Assembly (NCBI GenBank): GCA_002708265.1
Contig: PANA01000005.1
Location: forward strand, 364,216 to 428,215
Source of the DNA: Legionellales bacterium
GTDB lineage: Bacteria; Pseudomonadota; Gammaproteobacteria; Berkiellales; Berkiellaceae
DNA: 64,000 nt
Direction of reading: 5' to 3'
In this document: piece after piece, positions 43,829 through 52,967 of the stretch
How positions within the stretch are numbered: position 1 is the first letter of the stretch
How the letters are laid out: each line of letters opens with the position of its first letter
Position numbers and translations under genes: made by a program
The notes under the pieces: model-generated
The model's input: the letters and a program-made list of their open reading frames with translations, nothing else
Told to the model about the DNA's origin: nothing
The model's database searches: none

Positions 43829-46534
43829 ATGCTGGCGCAATGCAATCCTTTTGAAAAAGTAGATGAACAAGGGCGTTCGACTTTATATCTAGATCTTTTG
43901 GCCAATGGTACGGCAGCGCTAGAGGATGCAGTTTTGCGCTATTGCACGCCGGGTGGTGATCTTCAAGGAACTGCTTTTTTTAAAACATTATTTGAGTTTA
44001 GAGAAGCCGATATCTCTAAAATTGCACAGGCCATACAGGCAATGCTCGCAAAAGAAGATTGTAGTGCAACATTCATCCATCATGGCAATCCGCTACAGCA
44101 TTTTCCCGTCGAACGTTTAAAAATGAAAGAAGGCGAAAGAAGGCCTGATTTTGATTTAGAACCGATATTTTCGGTGCTTTGTACAAGACCCGATCTCTAT
44201 TCTGCTGATAACGTTTTATTCCCGCTGTTCGACAAGCTTCCCCAATCTCGTACTGTTGATATAAGAATTCGTACTGCCATCTATCAGCAATACATGAAGG
44301 CTTTTTTGAGATCACTTCGATCATTAGATGCCACTTATCTACCTGCATATAAAGAATCTCTACGGCAGGTGCTGAATATTGAAATTGATAGAGTGGGTTT
44401 AGTTGCCAATATAAATCTGTTGTCACTATTTCCACGTGAACATTTAAAAATGAAGGACGATGAGACTACCGCAGATTTCGATTTAAGCCCTGTATTTGAA
44501 GTGATTAACACAAAGCCAGAACGATATCCTGCCAATGTGGTTTTGTTCCCATTATTTAATTTATACGAAGGGGGTAGTGCAGAAAGGGCATTTCGTTATG
44601 CTTTATTGAGACAATATTTAAATACGCTCCCCAAAATTGTACTGACACCTGGATTGATTGAAGTAAACCTTCGCGTAGATGACATGTTTTACATGCTGTA
44701 CGCTGATGTTCGAGATCAAAGTAAAGACGGTGAGACAAAATTAATTAATTACATGACCATTCATCCTTATGCTTTTACGCGGATGAATCGCCACAATCTG
44801 AAATTAATGGCTCAAGAAAAACCTGGGCGATTACGTTCTCATCATTTTGCAGGGAATGAAATCAATCCAATATCTTGGCTTTGCAGCTTTTGTTCTGATG
44901 AGACCTTTAACAGATTTGTAGCTGAAGTGTTACCTGAAAAGCTTAATGACCTCCATCCCCTTCTAACTGAAGATTTTTTTCCCCGCTATTATGCAGGGGC
45001 TTCAAATGTTAGTTATAAAAAAATCCTTGAGCGTTCAATGAGATTACACCAAGCACTACCAGAGTACTATACATTCCGTCGACCTACCCCTTCGGAATCA
45101 ACTATTCGAGAGCAATCAGCAACGCTTTGGGCTTCATTTCGTCATTTAACTGTAGCCCTCAAAGAAAAGACCGCTTCGGCACTAGCAGAATGGGTAGAGT
45201 TTTCTAAAGCAGTTGAAAGAACCGATCTTGTCATTAATGCTATCAACACCTCCCCATTGTTTTTAATAATGATGAAAAATCCAATGAGTTTTAGTCTCGA
45301 TCAGATTGACTGTATTAAAAAAAACTTTGATAGCTGCTTACCAACGATGCCTTTTGCCAAACAATATTTTTTGCATCACCTTGCGCGCTACTCTAGCATT
45401 TCAACCAGTCAGTCCTATTACCATAGGTCCTGGTTTTATAGACTTCCAAAACAGTTTGGCCCTTTACTGTCCCAAAAAGATCGTTACGACTTTACTTCTG
45501 GTGAGTTTTCTTTACAAATTAAATGCGACGCACCGATTTCTGACACAATCCACCCTGATCTAGTATTGATGAGAATGGAGCAACATCTACTTAAAGTCAT
45601 TAATGCCAAACTTAATCCCGTGACAATGTACCCTTTATACGAAGCAGTTGATTTATTCATCAATCACTACGTAAAGGAATATACTCGAACTTATCTAAAT
45701 GATTATCTTGAGCAAAAGCGAGAAGAAGCTTGTAGAAAAGCGGAAGCGATGAACCAACCGGTACCCCTCATCGGACAACAAGAACAGTGTCGAGAGACTC
45801 TATTATTACTCACTTCTCTGTTTTCTCATCTGCAAAGCCGTACTCATCAGTCATTCTATAATCATTTTCCTTTAAGTAAGTTCAATGAACTCATTAAGAG
45901 CTCTTTTCCTGAGGATTTAAGCGTCATACTTAACCCAGGAGAAGATTTTTATATTTTGAGCAAACTTGCCTTAGCTTCGATTTTACATCTGGTTTATTAC
46001 CAAAACGAGCAGGTTAAAGGGAATCCCGACGCACAATCTCAAATACGAGAGATCTGTCTAAATATGGGGGGGGTTATATTAAAACAGCTATCTGATCTCA
46101 TTGGCACAACTCATCCTACAGTACAGCCTCGTAATTTTCGCTCTCAGATTGCAGCGATTGAAACGGCTCTTGATGCTTCAGAAAAACCAAAACCCAGTGC
46201 CAAGCGCAAAAGCAATCGCTCTACTGCCTTAACTAAGCAGCTGCGATCTCTAATAGCCGAATTCGATCGTTCTATCACAGAACCAGGTTCTGGAGCTGAT
46301 CAAGCATCTGGTAGTGACCCTTCAAGTGAATTAAATTTGGGCGCATGTTATCAACGATTAGCCAGCTTACCTTGCAAAGATCAACGCTCTCCAGAGGAAG
46401 AGAATCTTTTCACAGCAGCACATGCCCAAATAATTAAGCTCACTAAGGATACTATGCAAGATGAAACACCGGTCACAGCGGATGAAAGCAGCGATCTTCC
46501 TCTCACGAAAAAAGCAAAAATGACTCGCCAATAA
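43829..46534 (+). CDS. 901-residue orphan with internal tandem repeat and nuclear-localisation-like motifs; candidate effector
   Basis: I recognise no family in this large soluble protein, and there is no signal peptide. Residues about 91-159 and 200-268 are tandem copies: FPVERLKMKEGE with DFDLEPIFSV and VLFPLF, against FPREHLKMKDDE with DFDLSPVFEV and VLFPLF. The middle is helical with many aromatic residues and cysteines. Residues about 780-900 are polar and probably disordered, with the basic cluster KPKPSAKRKSNR near 786-797 and a C-terminus PLTKKAKMTRQ, both like monopartite nuclear localisation signals. It stands alone after the dps pair with its own extended -10 promoter. Host targeting is inferred from these motifs and from lack of bacterial homology recognisable to me. 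Confidence 0.78.
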   Translation: MLAQCNPFEKVDEQGRSTLYLDLLANGTAALEDAVLRYCTPGGDLQGTAFFKTLFEFREADISKIAQAIQAMLAKEDCSATFIHHGNPLQHFPVERLKMKEGERRPDFDLEPIFSVLCTRPDLYSADNVLFPLFDKLPQSRTVDIRIRTAIYQQYMKAFLRSLRSLDATYLPAYKESLRQVLNIEIDRVGLVANINLLSLFPREHLKMKDDETTADFDLSPVFEVINTKPERYPANVVLFPLFNLYEGGSAERAFRYALLRQYLNTLPKIVLTPGLIEVNLRVDDMFYMLYADVRDQSKDGETKLINYMTIHPYAFTRMNRHNLKLMAQEKPGRLRSHHFAGNEINPISWLCSFCSDETFNRFVAEVLPEKLNDLHPLLTEDFFPRYYAGASNVSYKKILERSMRLHQALPEYYTFRRPTPSESTIREQSATLWASFRHLTVALKEKTASALAEWVEFSKAVERTDLVINAINTSPLFLIMMKNPMSFSLDQIDCIKKNFDSCLPTMPFAKQYFLHHLARYSSISTSQSYYHRSWFYRLPKQFGPLLSQKDRYDFTSGEFSLQIKCDAPISDTIHPDLVLMRMEQHLLKVINAKLNPVTMYPLYEAVDLFINHYVKEYTRTYLNDYLEQKREEACRKAEAMNQPVPLIGQQEQCRETLLLLTSLFSHLQSRTHQSFYNHFPLSKFNELIKSSFPEDLSVILNPGEDFYILSKLALASILHLVYYQNEQVKGNPDAQSQIREICLNMGGVILKQLSDLIGTTHPTVQPRNFRSQIAAIETALDASEKPKPSAKRKSNRSTALTKQLRSLIAEFDRSITEPGSGADQASGSDPSSELNLGACYQRLASLPCKDQRSPEEENLFTAAHAQIIKLTKDTMQDETPVTADESSDLPLTKKAKMTRQ
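44099..44632 (+). repeat. Two tandem protein-level repeats, about 69 residues each
   Basis: The coding segments 44099-44305 and 44426-44632 encode units sharing FPxExLKMKxxE, DFDLxPxFxV, TxPxxY, VLFPLF and a following RxAxxxQY pattern. The offset is about 109 residues, so the full unit may include the preceding helices. DNA identity is low, so the duplication is old. Confidence 0.85.
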
Positions 46535-46669
46535 CTGATAGCGCTTATGATTTTTTAGTAAATGCTGCACCTGCTGTTTTGTAGTTTGTCTTATTGATTG
46601 TGACCTATTGCCAGAGCAGCCTAATGCGACATTCACTATAATCGTATCAATGCTATCAAGGTTTATGGA

Positions 46670-47575
46670 ATGAGTATCAATTTAAGCGCTTTTGAGCAAG
46701 TTATAGAGCATTTTCAACTAGGTCAGATTTACGATCTGAAGCCTGTGTTGCTCCCCACATTGAACCCGGCTGTCTTAATGAACGGTCATTTTCTGATTGA
46801 AATCAGTATTGATGATAAATTCGAGAATCCAGTTTACGCCCTTCAGCTCTTAGCGGATTTGGCAGTGCCCGTGTCTCGAGTTCGTCATGTCGACAATACC
46901 CGGCAGCATTTTCCTTTTTCAGTGATGGTCATTGAGCAAGCTCAGGGTGCTGAGCTTTATGATATATGGCCAGGCCTTCCGCCTGCAGAGCAACAACAGT
47001 GTGCCTTTAAGGCAGGTGTCCATTTAGCACAGTGCCACCAACAGAAGTTTTCTCAATTCGGTGCTCTAGTGGATATTCAGAACGGTAGAGCCTGTTCGCG
47101 TTGGATAGAATGGGTAGATGCCAAGGCGCAGTGGTTTTTAATGCTTATTGAGCAAGCGCATTTACTGCCACCTTTACTGATAACACAAGCCAAACATAAA
47201 AGTTCTCGTCATATAGAAAATGGGAAAGAAATTAAAAACGGTGTTTTATGCCATGGAAACTTCGACCTTAGTGCAATTTTAACACGTCGAGGACAAGTGA
47301 TTCAGATGATTGGTTTCGACCGAGCGCTCTCTGCAGATCCAGCCTGGGATTTTCGTTCGTATCGCCATATTAGCAAAGTAACACCTGGCGCTTTAGCCCC
47401 TTTGTGTGATGGGTATCAAAGTATCAATCCATTTGATAGTACTTTTTTTGAACGGGCAGAGTTTTATAGTCTTATTGGTGAAATGGAAACGTTATGTCTG
47501 GCGCGTCATTTTGGTGATAATGATGCTGTCAGTGCTAGCGTTAGACGGTTTAGAGGACTTCTTGACAGCCAGTAA
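46670..47575 (+). CDS. Aminoglycoside-phosphotransferase-like protein, probably catalytically degenerate
   Basis: A 301-residue protein with the APH/choline-kinase fold pattern: hydrophobic N-lobe, hinge VMVIEQAQGAELYD, then the catalytic-loop region LCHGNFDLSAIL and the metal-site region MIGFDRALSADPAWDF. The canonical HGDxxxxN loop is altered: the catalytic Asp is N197 and the metal-binding Asn is A202, while the later Asp (D217) remains. This suggests a pseudokinase or a changed mechanism. A TATAAT hexamer at 46637-46642 lies 27 bases upstream. The partner and substrate are unknown. Confidence 0.68.
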   Translation: MSINLSAFEQVIEHFQLGQIYDLKPVLLPTLNPAVLMNGHFLIEISIDDKFENPVYALQLLADLAVPVSRVRHVDNTRQHFPFSVMVIEQAQGAELYDIWPGLPPAEQQQCAFKAGVHLAQCHQQKFSQFGALVDIQNGRACSRWIEWVDAKAQWFLMLIEQAHLLPPLLITQAKHKSSRHIENGKEIKNGVLCHGNFDLSAILTRRGQVIQMIGFDRALSADPAWDFRSYRHISKVTPGALAPLCDGYQSINPFDSTFFERAEFYSLIGEMETLCLARHFGDNDAVSASVRRFRGLLDSQ

Positions 47576-47612
47576 ATAAATATGGTTTTATTCTCAATCT
47601 TTGGGCGGCACT

Positions 47613-48161
47613 ATGACATACGAAAGCGAACGACTGATTATTCGTCCAATGATATTAGAAGATGTTGAACCCTTCTCCCAGATCAATCAAGACTCAAAAG
47701 TAATGGAATTTTTTCCGAGTCTATTATCTTACGAACAAAGTGAAGACTTTGTGAAGAATATATTGGCGCACCAAAATGATAAAGGCTATTCCCTTAACAG
47801 CCTTATATTGAAAGATACTGGCGAGTGGATTGGATTTTGTGGATTATGGACTGTTGGGTTCACGGCTGAATTTACACCGGCCGTTGAAATTGGCTGGCGC
47901 TTAGGTAGTCAGTATTTTAAAAAGGGATATGGATCCGAGGCCGCTAGTCTTGTCTTACAGACTGCGTTTGAAGAACATCATTTGCCCAAGGTGGTGTCGT
48001 TTACGGCCCTCCAAAATATTCCTTCTATTCGGCTAATGGAAAAGATTGGATTAAAGCGCACTGGGGTATTTCGGCACCCTCGTCTACCCAGCGATCACTG
48101 GCTAAGCGAGCATGTCTACTATCAGATGACAAAACAACAATGGGCAGAGCGAAAAAGCTAG
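47613..48161 (+). CDS. RimJ/RimL-type GNAT acetyltransferase
   Basis: A protein of about 182 residues. It starts ESERLIIRPMILEDV, typical of the Acetyltransf_3 group, and has the acetyl-CoA pyrophosphate loop region at GSQYFKKGYGSEAASLVL and the final NIPSIRLMEKIGLKRTG element. Such enzymes acetylate ribosomal protein N-termini, antibiotics or small metabolites; the substrate here is not known. ATG 47613 is preferred over the in-frame TTG at 47601. Its last four bases overlap the end of the convergent glycosyltransferase gene. Confidence 0.85.
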   Translation: MTYESERLIIRPMILEDVEPFSQINQDSKVMEFFPSLLSYEQSEDFVKNILAHQNDKGYSLNSLILKDTGEWIGFCGLWTVGFTAEFTPAVEIGWRLGSQYFKKGYGSEAASLVLQTAFEEHHLPKVVSFTALQNIPSIRLMEKIGLKRTGVFRHPRLPSDHWLSEHVYYQMTKQQWAERKS

Positions 48162-49405
48162 CAAGCACCTACACGGAAAGCAAATTCCTCTGGCACACTT
48201 GTTTTAACCTCCTCTTTTTCCTGACCACAGGGACGCGATTCACGTAGTCGGTTAAAAGCCATCAGCCGATACCGACGTTGGATTAAAATGGCTGCTTCTT
48301 CGAGTGTGATCTCAGCTATTTTTTCCTCACCATAGGACAGCCAAGAGAGATCGGTTTGAGAATAAGGACCATTAACAGCGGATTTAAGAGGCGTCCCATT
48401 AAAACTCAGATGGGTAATCATATTATCTTTATGTATCTTATGCTTCATAGCTTCATCGAGTAGCCAATGGGCCAATGCTTGTGGACCAGACAAAAGGGTC
48501 GTTATTCGAAACATCACACCGTCGTATATTACTTGGTCTATGTAAGGGCGAATATACGAAAGCATGTCTTCACGAAACGAAAGACTAGAACCATCAACCG
48601 ACTCCTTCTCTTGATTGATAAGGAAACGATCAATATGCCTATCGATTGCCTCGGGAAATGACTCTTTTTCAATCATTTTTCTTAATTGAGATTCACGAAC
48701 AAGCAAATGTTCTTGTCGACTACACACTAACTCAACTTGGTTTTCTTTTGCGACATCAGTTAATGGCTCTGGCATTGCGACAACATCATTCGAATGGTCA
48801 TCGCCATAGTCCTCACTTGTATGCAAGGCTTCCATCACAGGTTTATAAGTATAAAATATCTGCTTACCTTTGACGTGTGAAATCAGTCTATCGATATCTA
48901 CATAGACACATCCGGCAACAAAGGGTTCTGAGGTTGCTAAATCAGTGTGAAGCAGACCGTAGTGATGACGCAACCAGTCACTCATAAAAACAGCATGCGC
49001 GCCCTCTTTCATTTCCTTAATTGCGGTTTGTTCTTTTAGAACGAGTTGATAAATTTCTTCATCTTTTGTATTCGGAACGTGAAGGGCCCTGACTGCTTCT
49101 AATTCAACCAGCTCTAATCGATGTACTTTAGAAAACTCTAGAAGTTTTTCTTCTTCACCAATGTCTAAAAGCGCTTTTGAATAAACCAGTCGTAAATGAG
49201 CGGTAGGATTGGCGAGACGTTGTTTTAATAATAGCCAACGTTGACGCGCAGGGAGATGTTTGCCATTTTGGCTAAACCAGATAAAGGTGTAGTTCCCGAG
49301 TCTCAATCGATACGCCGGGTCTTTTGACTCAAACATTGGGAGGATACCCACTAACCATTCAGTTTGCAAGCTAGCCATGTTAATCAATTGCATCTCGTAT
49401 TGCAA
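48158..49405 (-). CDS. Toxin-type GT-A glycosyltransferase-like protein with C-terminal IQ motif; candidate effector
   Basis: A 415-residue soluble protein. Residues 38-80 (NYTFIWFSQNGKHLPARQRW) resemble the start of clostridial-toxin and DXD-sugar-binding glycosyltransferases (GT44 and Gly_transf_sug groups). FMSDWLRHHYG at 140-150 followed by CVYVDIDRL at 166-174 matches their SDxLRxxxL..GGxYxDxD block, with D170 and D172 as the metal-binding pair. Residues 370-388 contain AAILIQRRYRLMAFNRLR, an IQ-type calmodulin-binding sequence rare in bacteria. The C-terminus is charged and ends VGAC. Both assignments are from motif reading, and host glycosylation controlled by calmodulin is a hypothesis. 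It is divergent from the methyltransferase gene at 49489 and convergent with an acetyltransferase gene. Confidence 0.62.
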   Translation of the reverse strand: MQYEMQLINMASLQTEWLVGILPMFESKDPAYRLRLGNYTFIWFSQNGKHLPARQRWLLLKQRLANPTAHLRLVYSKALLDIGEEEKLLEFSKVHRLELVELEAVRALHVPNTKDEEIYQLVLKEQTAIKEMKEGAHAVFMSDWLRHHYGLLHTDLATSEPFVAGCVYVDIDRLISHVKGKQIFYTYKPVMEALHTSEDYGDDHSNDVVAMPEPLTDVAKENQVELVCSRQEHLLVRESQLRKMIEKESFPEAIDRHIDRFLINQEKESVDGSSLSFREDMLSYIRPYIDQVIYDGVMFRITTLLSGPQALAHWLLDEAMKHKIHKDNMITHLSFNGTPLKSAVNGPYSQTDLSWLSYGEEKIAEITLEEAAILIQRRYRLMAFNRLRESRPCGQEKEEVKTSVPEEFAFRVGAC

Positions 49406-49488
49406 CTGAATCCACGAAGACCTGAAGTATCTGATTTTGTTATGCTGTTGATTCCATGAGACTTTTGATTAGTTAAGGGAATTAAATA

Positions 49489-50319
49489 ATGCCTAAAGGT
49501 AAGCGACCTTTTAGCTCTAGAGTGGCTACTTTCACCCCATATATGGGCTTAAGAGCACATGATGCCACGAATGTAACTTGTTCCACTCGAGATTTAAATG
49601 AGTATAGTCGTTGGTTATTTGCGGACGAAATGGCTCTAAAAGAACGACTGATTGCGCTAAAAGAAAGACTTGGAAAACCGCTGGTGATATTGGATGCCGG
49701 TTGTGGCCAAGGGTATGCCTCCAGACAGTTACTTTCCGATCCGGCACTTGAAGGTATTATTGCAAGTGTTATTGGCGTTTCACTTCATCACTTTCATTCG
49801 CTTGAAAGTTTAGCAACCGATTTCCCTTCTCGCTTTCGCTATTACCCAGGCACCGTTCAAAACGTATTGAGAAAAAGCACAGAACAGGTACATGTGATTT
49901 TAGATCTTTGGGGAGCCCTTGCTTACTCTGCAGACAAACTATCTCTTTTACATCAGTATCATGATGTATTAGTACCAGGAGGACAGCTTTATGCTTTTCA
50001 GCGACTTGAGCGGCACACCACTCAAACATTAATCCATGAAGGAGATGAAACCACTGAACTATTCCCCTTCTTGCATTGTCAGCCCGGTTTTAGTTGGTCT
50101 CGCCGACAAGGTGAAAAGGACACGCTATTATATCAAAAGAATCAGGCTCACTTCCCTATCACTGGCAGCATATCAATGACATGTTCTGAAGAGACCAATA
50201 TTACAACCCCTAAAATCAAGCACTCTAGACGATTAGCTGCGGCTGGTAACGCATTAGTCCCTAAAACTGTCACCTATACATTGCACTCACGGACTTCACT
50301 TAGATCAAAACCATATTAG
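49489..50319 (+). CDS. Class I SAM-dependent methyltransferase
   Basis: A 276-residue protein with the SAM-binding motif VILDAGCGQGYASRQLL at about residues 66-82 and a post-motif YHDVLVPGGQLYAFQRLE near 158-175. The N-terminus is basic (MPKGKRPFSSR) and the C-terminal 60 residues are Ser/Thr/Arg-rich and probably flexible. The closest recognisable pattern is a generic small-molecule methyltransferase; the substrate is unknown. It has a moderate upstream AAGGGA site and lies 83 bases from the divergent glycosyltransferase-like gene. Confidence 0.75.
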   Translation: MPKGKRPFSSRVATFTPYMGLRAHDATNVTCSTRDLNEYSRWLFADEMALKERLIALKERLGKPLVILDAGCGQGYASRQLLSDPALEGIIASVIGVSLHHFHSLESLATDFPSRFRYYPGTVQNVLRKSTEQVHVILDLWGALAYSADKLSLLHQYHDVLVPGGQLYAFQRLERHTTQTLIHEGDETTELFPFLHCQPGFSWSRRQGEKDTLLYQKNQAHFPITGSISMTCSEETNITTPKIKHSRRLAAAGNALVPKTVTYTLHSRTSLRSKPY

Positions 50320-50328
50320 GGAATCAAT

Positions 50329-51135
50329 ATGTCAAATCGATTAACCGGAAAGGTCGCTATTGTGACAGGCGCTGCACGCGGAATCGGCGCAGCAACCGTT
50401 CAACGCTTTTCTGAAGAAGGGGCGACTGTCATTATCACCGATATTTTAGATGATCTTGGTGAGACTTTAGCAAAAGCTTATGGCGATAACGCGGCATACC
50501 ATCATTTGGATGTTACTAATGAATCAGCATGGGAAACGGTCTTTCAGTGGACGCTGAAACACTTTGGCAAGGTCGACATTCTATTCAACAACGCGGGAAT
50601 CGTTAACTGTAACTCTTCTCATCTTGAAGGAAGCGATCCAGAATCCCTTTCTCTTAAAACGTGGCGCACTATCCAGCAAATCAATATTGAGAGTGTGATT
50701 TTAGGCTGTCAGCATGCGATTCGAGCGATGAAGTCTAACGGTGGTAGCATTATAAATATGTCATCGCGCTCTGCCCTAGTAGGAGTTCCGTCTGCTTCAG
50801 CCTATGCGGCATCTAAAGCCGCTATTCTAAATTATACAAAAAGCGTAGCACTCTATTGCACAGAACAAGGGTATCCGATTCGGTGCAACAGTGTCGTCCC
50901 AGCGGCCATCGACACAAACATTTGGGATCATTTAGGTAAAAATGAACCAACACGGACCGCTGCAAAGAAAAGAATGGCCGAGCAAATACCATTAGGGCAT
51001 TTAGGCTGTCCTGATGATGTTGCCTGGGCTGCAGTCTACTTAGCCAGTGATGAATCAAGCTTCTTAACCGGCACAGACATCAAAATAGACGGTGGCATAT
51101 TAGCTGGCTCTTGCGCTGCTGTCCAAAAGCACTAA
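50329..51135 (+). CDS. Short-chain dehydrogenase/reductase
   Basis: A 268-residue classical SDR. TGAARGIG (cofactor loop) is near residues 14-21, NNAG is present, the catalytic Ser is in NMSSRSALVG, YAASK holds the Tyr and Lys, and the C-terminus SSFLTGTDIKIDGG is typical. The Asp-rich stretch after beta-2 (ITDILDD) suggests NAD preference. Family relatives act on 3-hydroxy steroids, glucose or acyl chains, so the substrate is open. It follows the methyltransferase by 9 bases, and its end overlaps the convergent carbamoyltransferase gene by four. Confidence 0.9.
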   Translation: MSNRLTGKVAIVTGAARGIGAATVQRFSEEGATVIITDILDDLGETLAKAYGDNAAYHHLDVTNESAWETVFQWTLKHFGKVDILFNNAGIVNCNSSHLEGSDPESLSLKTWRTIQQINIESVILGCQHAIRAMKSNGGSIINMSSRSALVGVPSASAYAASKAAILNYTKSVALYCTEQGYPIRCNSVVPAAIDTNIWDHLGKNEPTRTAAKKRMAEQIPLGHLGCPDDVAWAAVYLASDESSFLTGTDIKIDGGILAGSCAAVQKH

Positions 51136-52964
51136 TCGAGTGCGTACTGCTCGCGATAGTCTTTTTCTAGGGCTGTCGCTTGCTCTGATTTGACCATTAA
51201 ACAGTTCCCAACGACTAACAGGTCTAAATCAGTTCCCATAAAGCAACGAAAAGCATCCTTAGGGGTTGAGACGATTGGTTCACCGCGTACATTAAAGGAT
51301 GTATTTACCAATACTGGGCAACCGGTTAGTGCCTCAAATTGTTTAATCAGGGCATAATATGCTGGGTTTGTTTCTTTATGCACAGTTTGAATGCGCGCCG
51401 AGTAATCCACATGAGTGATCGCCGGGATAGTAGAGCGCTGCACATTAAGTTTTTCAATCCCAAACAACGCCTCTTCCTCAGCGTTCATTTTAGAGCAGTG
51501 TTTGGGGTGTACTTTATCCACCATCAACATGTAAGGCGAGTCACCCTCAAAATCAAACCACTCACTAACCGCATCAGCAGCAACGGATGGCGCAAAAGGT
51601 CTAAAGCTTTCTCTAAACTTCACTTTGAGATTTAGATTTTTTTGCATCGTCGGTGATCGTGGATCTCCTAGAATAGAACGTCCTCCTAAAGCTCGAGGTC
51701 CAAACTCCATTCGCCCTTGAAACCAACCAACGGCTTTGCCTTGCGCGAGCGCTTGGGCAGTTGCTTTAATCATTTCTTGCGTACTAACCGCTGAGAACTG
51801 TGCACCTGCTTCTGATAGTTGCTGTTCAATTTGGGACTGCGAGTACTGTGGACCCAAATAAGCCCCTTGCATTTGGTCTTTCAAAGGCATTAGACGAGGT
51901 TGCTTCATTACTTGATGCCAATAACCTAGGGCTGCGCCTAAAGCGCCTCCTGCATCGCCCGCTGCAGGCTGAATCCAAATATTTTTAAACTGACCATCGC
52001 GGCGAATTTTTCCATTAGCAACACAGTTCAAAGCGACGCCACCCGCTAAACAAAGGTTAGCCGTATCATATTTTTGAGCCAATGCCCGAGTCATCGTCAA
52101 TACGACAGTTTCGGTTACTTTTTGGACTGATGCAGCCATATCCATATGGAATTGCGTGAGTGATTGCGACTCCGGCTCACGTCTTGGTTGACCAAACAAG
52201 GCATCAAAACGTGCATTGGTCATGGTAAGGCCGGTGATGTAATTAAAATAGCGCATGTTGAGGCGGAATGAGCCATCTGCCTTCAAATCAATCAGATGCT
52301 CAAAGACCTTATCAGCATACTTGGGCTCACCATAAGGCGCTAGCCCCATCACTTTGTACTCTCCACTATTTACCTTAAATCCTAAATAGTAAGTAAAAGC
52401 GGAATACAATAATCCTAAGGAGTGTGGAAAATGCAACTCTTGCTCAATTTTGAGTTGCTGTTTAAAACCGCGCGCCACAGTCGTGGTGGCCCATTCACCA
52501 ACCCCATCTAGGGTTAAAACGACAGCATCATCAAACGGACTCGGATAATAAGCACTGGCAGCATGAGAAAAATGATGTTCACAAAAACGCAGTTTATCGA
52601 CGCTGAAATCACTCGATTTTTTCTGAAACAACTTGAGCAACATGCGCTTTAAAAACAGCTTTTCATCTAGCCAGACCGGCATTGCCATTGAAAATGATGC
52701 AAAGCCTCGAGGCGCTGTCCCCAAATAGCTCTCAATAAGGCGCTCAAATTTTAAAAATGGTTTATCGTAAAAAACAACCGCTTTGACATCTGAGAGCTCG
52801 ATACCGCCGAACTTTAATACAAAATCGATGGCATGCGAGGGAAAACCAGGATCGTGTTTTATTCGAGTAAATCGCTCTTCCTGAGCGGCTGCTACAATAT
52901 GACCATCATGAATCAATGCAGCAGCACTGTCATGATAAAAAGCTGAAATACCGAGTATCCACAT
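51132..52964 (-). CDS. Carbamoyltransferase (NodU/TobZ family)
   Basis: A 610-residue enzyme with the N-terminal Kae1-like domain (ILGISAFYHDSAAALIHDG at residues 3-21; FCEHHFSHAASAYYPSPFDD near 127-146; LTLDGVGEWATT) and the C-terminal carbamoyltransferase domain (FGPRALGGRSILGDPRS; NTSFNVRGEPIV). These enzymes form carbamoyl-adenylate from carbamoyl phosphate and ATP, then carbamoylate a sugar or natural-product hydroxyl. The DUF5989 and SxtJ genes follow the usual cassette in which this enzyme modifies an envelope or secreted glycan. Three bases separate its start from the DUF5989 gene's stop. Confidence 0.93.
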   Translation of the reverse strand: MWILGISAFYHDSAAALIHDGHIVAAAQEERFTRIKHDPGFPSHAIDFVLKFGGIELSDVKAVVFYDKPFLKFERLIESYLGTAPRGFASFSMAMPVWLDEKLFLKRMLLKLFQKKSSDFSVDKLRFCEHHFSHAASAYYPSPFDDAVVLTLDGVGEWATTTVARGFKQQLKIEQELHFPHSLGLLYSAFTYYLGFKVNSGEYKVMGLAPYGEPKYADKVFEHLIDLKADGSFRLNMRYFNYITGLTMTNARFDALFGQPRREPESQSLTQFHMDMAASVQKVTETVVLTMTRALAQKYDTANLCLAGGVALNCVANGKIRRDGQFKNIWIQPAAGDAGGALGAALGYWHQVMKQPRLMPLKDQMQGAYLGPQYSQSQIEQQLSEAGAQFSAVSTQEMIKATAQALAQGKAVGWFQGRMEFGPRALGGRSILGDPRSPTMQKNLNLKVKFRESFRPFAPSVAADAVSEWFDFEGDSPYMLMVDKVHPKHCSKMNAEEEALFGIEKLNVQRSTIPAITHVDYSARIQTVHKETNPAYYALIKQFEALTGCPVLVNTSFNVRGEPIVSTPKDAFRCFMGTDLDLLVVGNCLMVKSEQATALEKDYREQYALD

Positions 52965-52967
52965 ATT

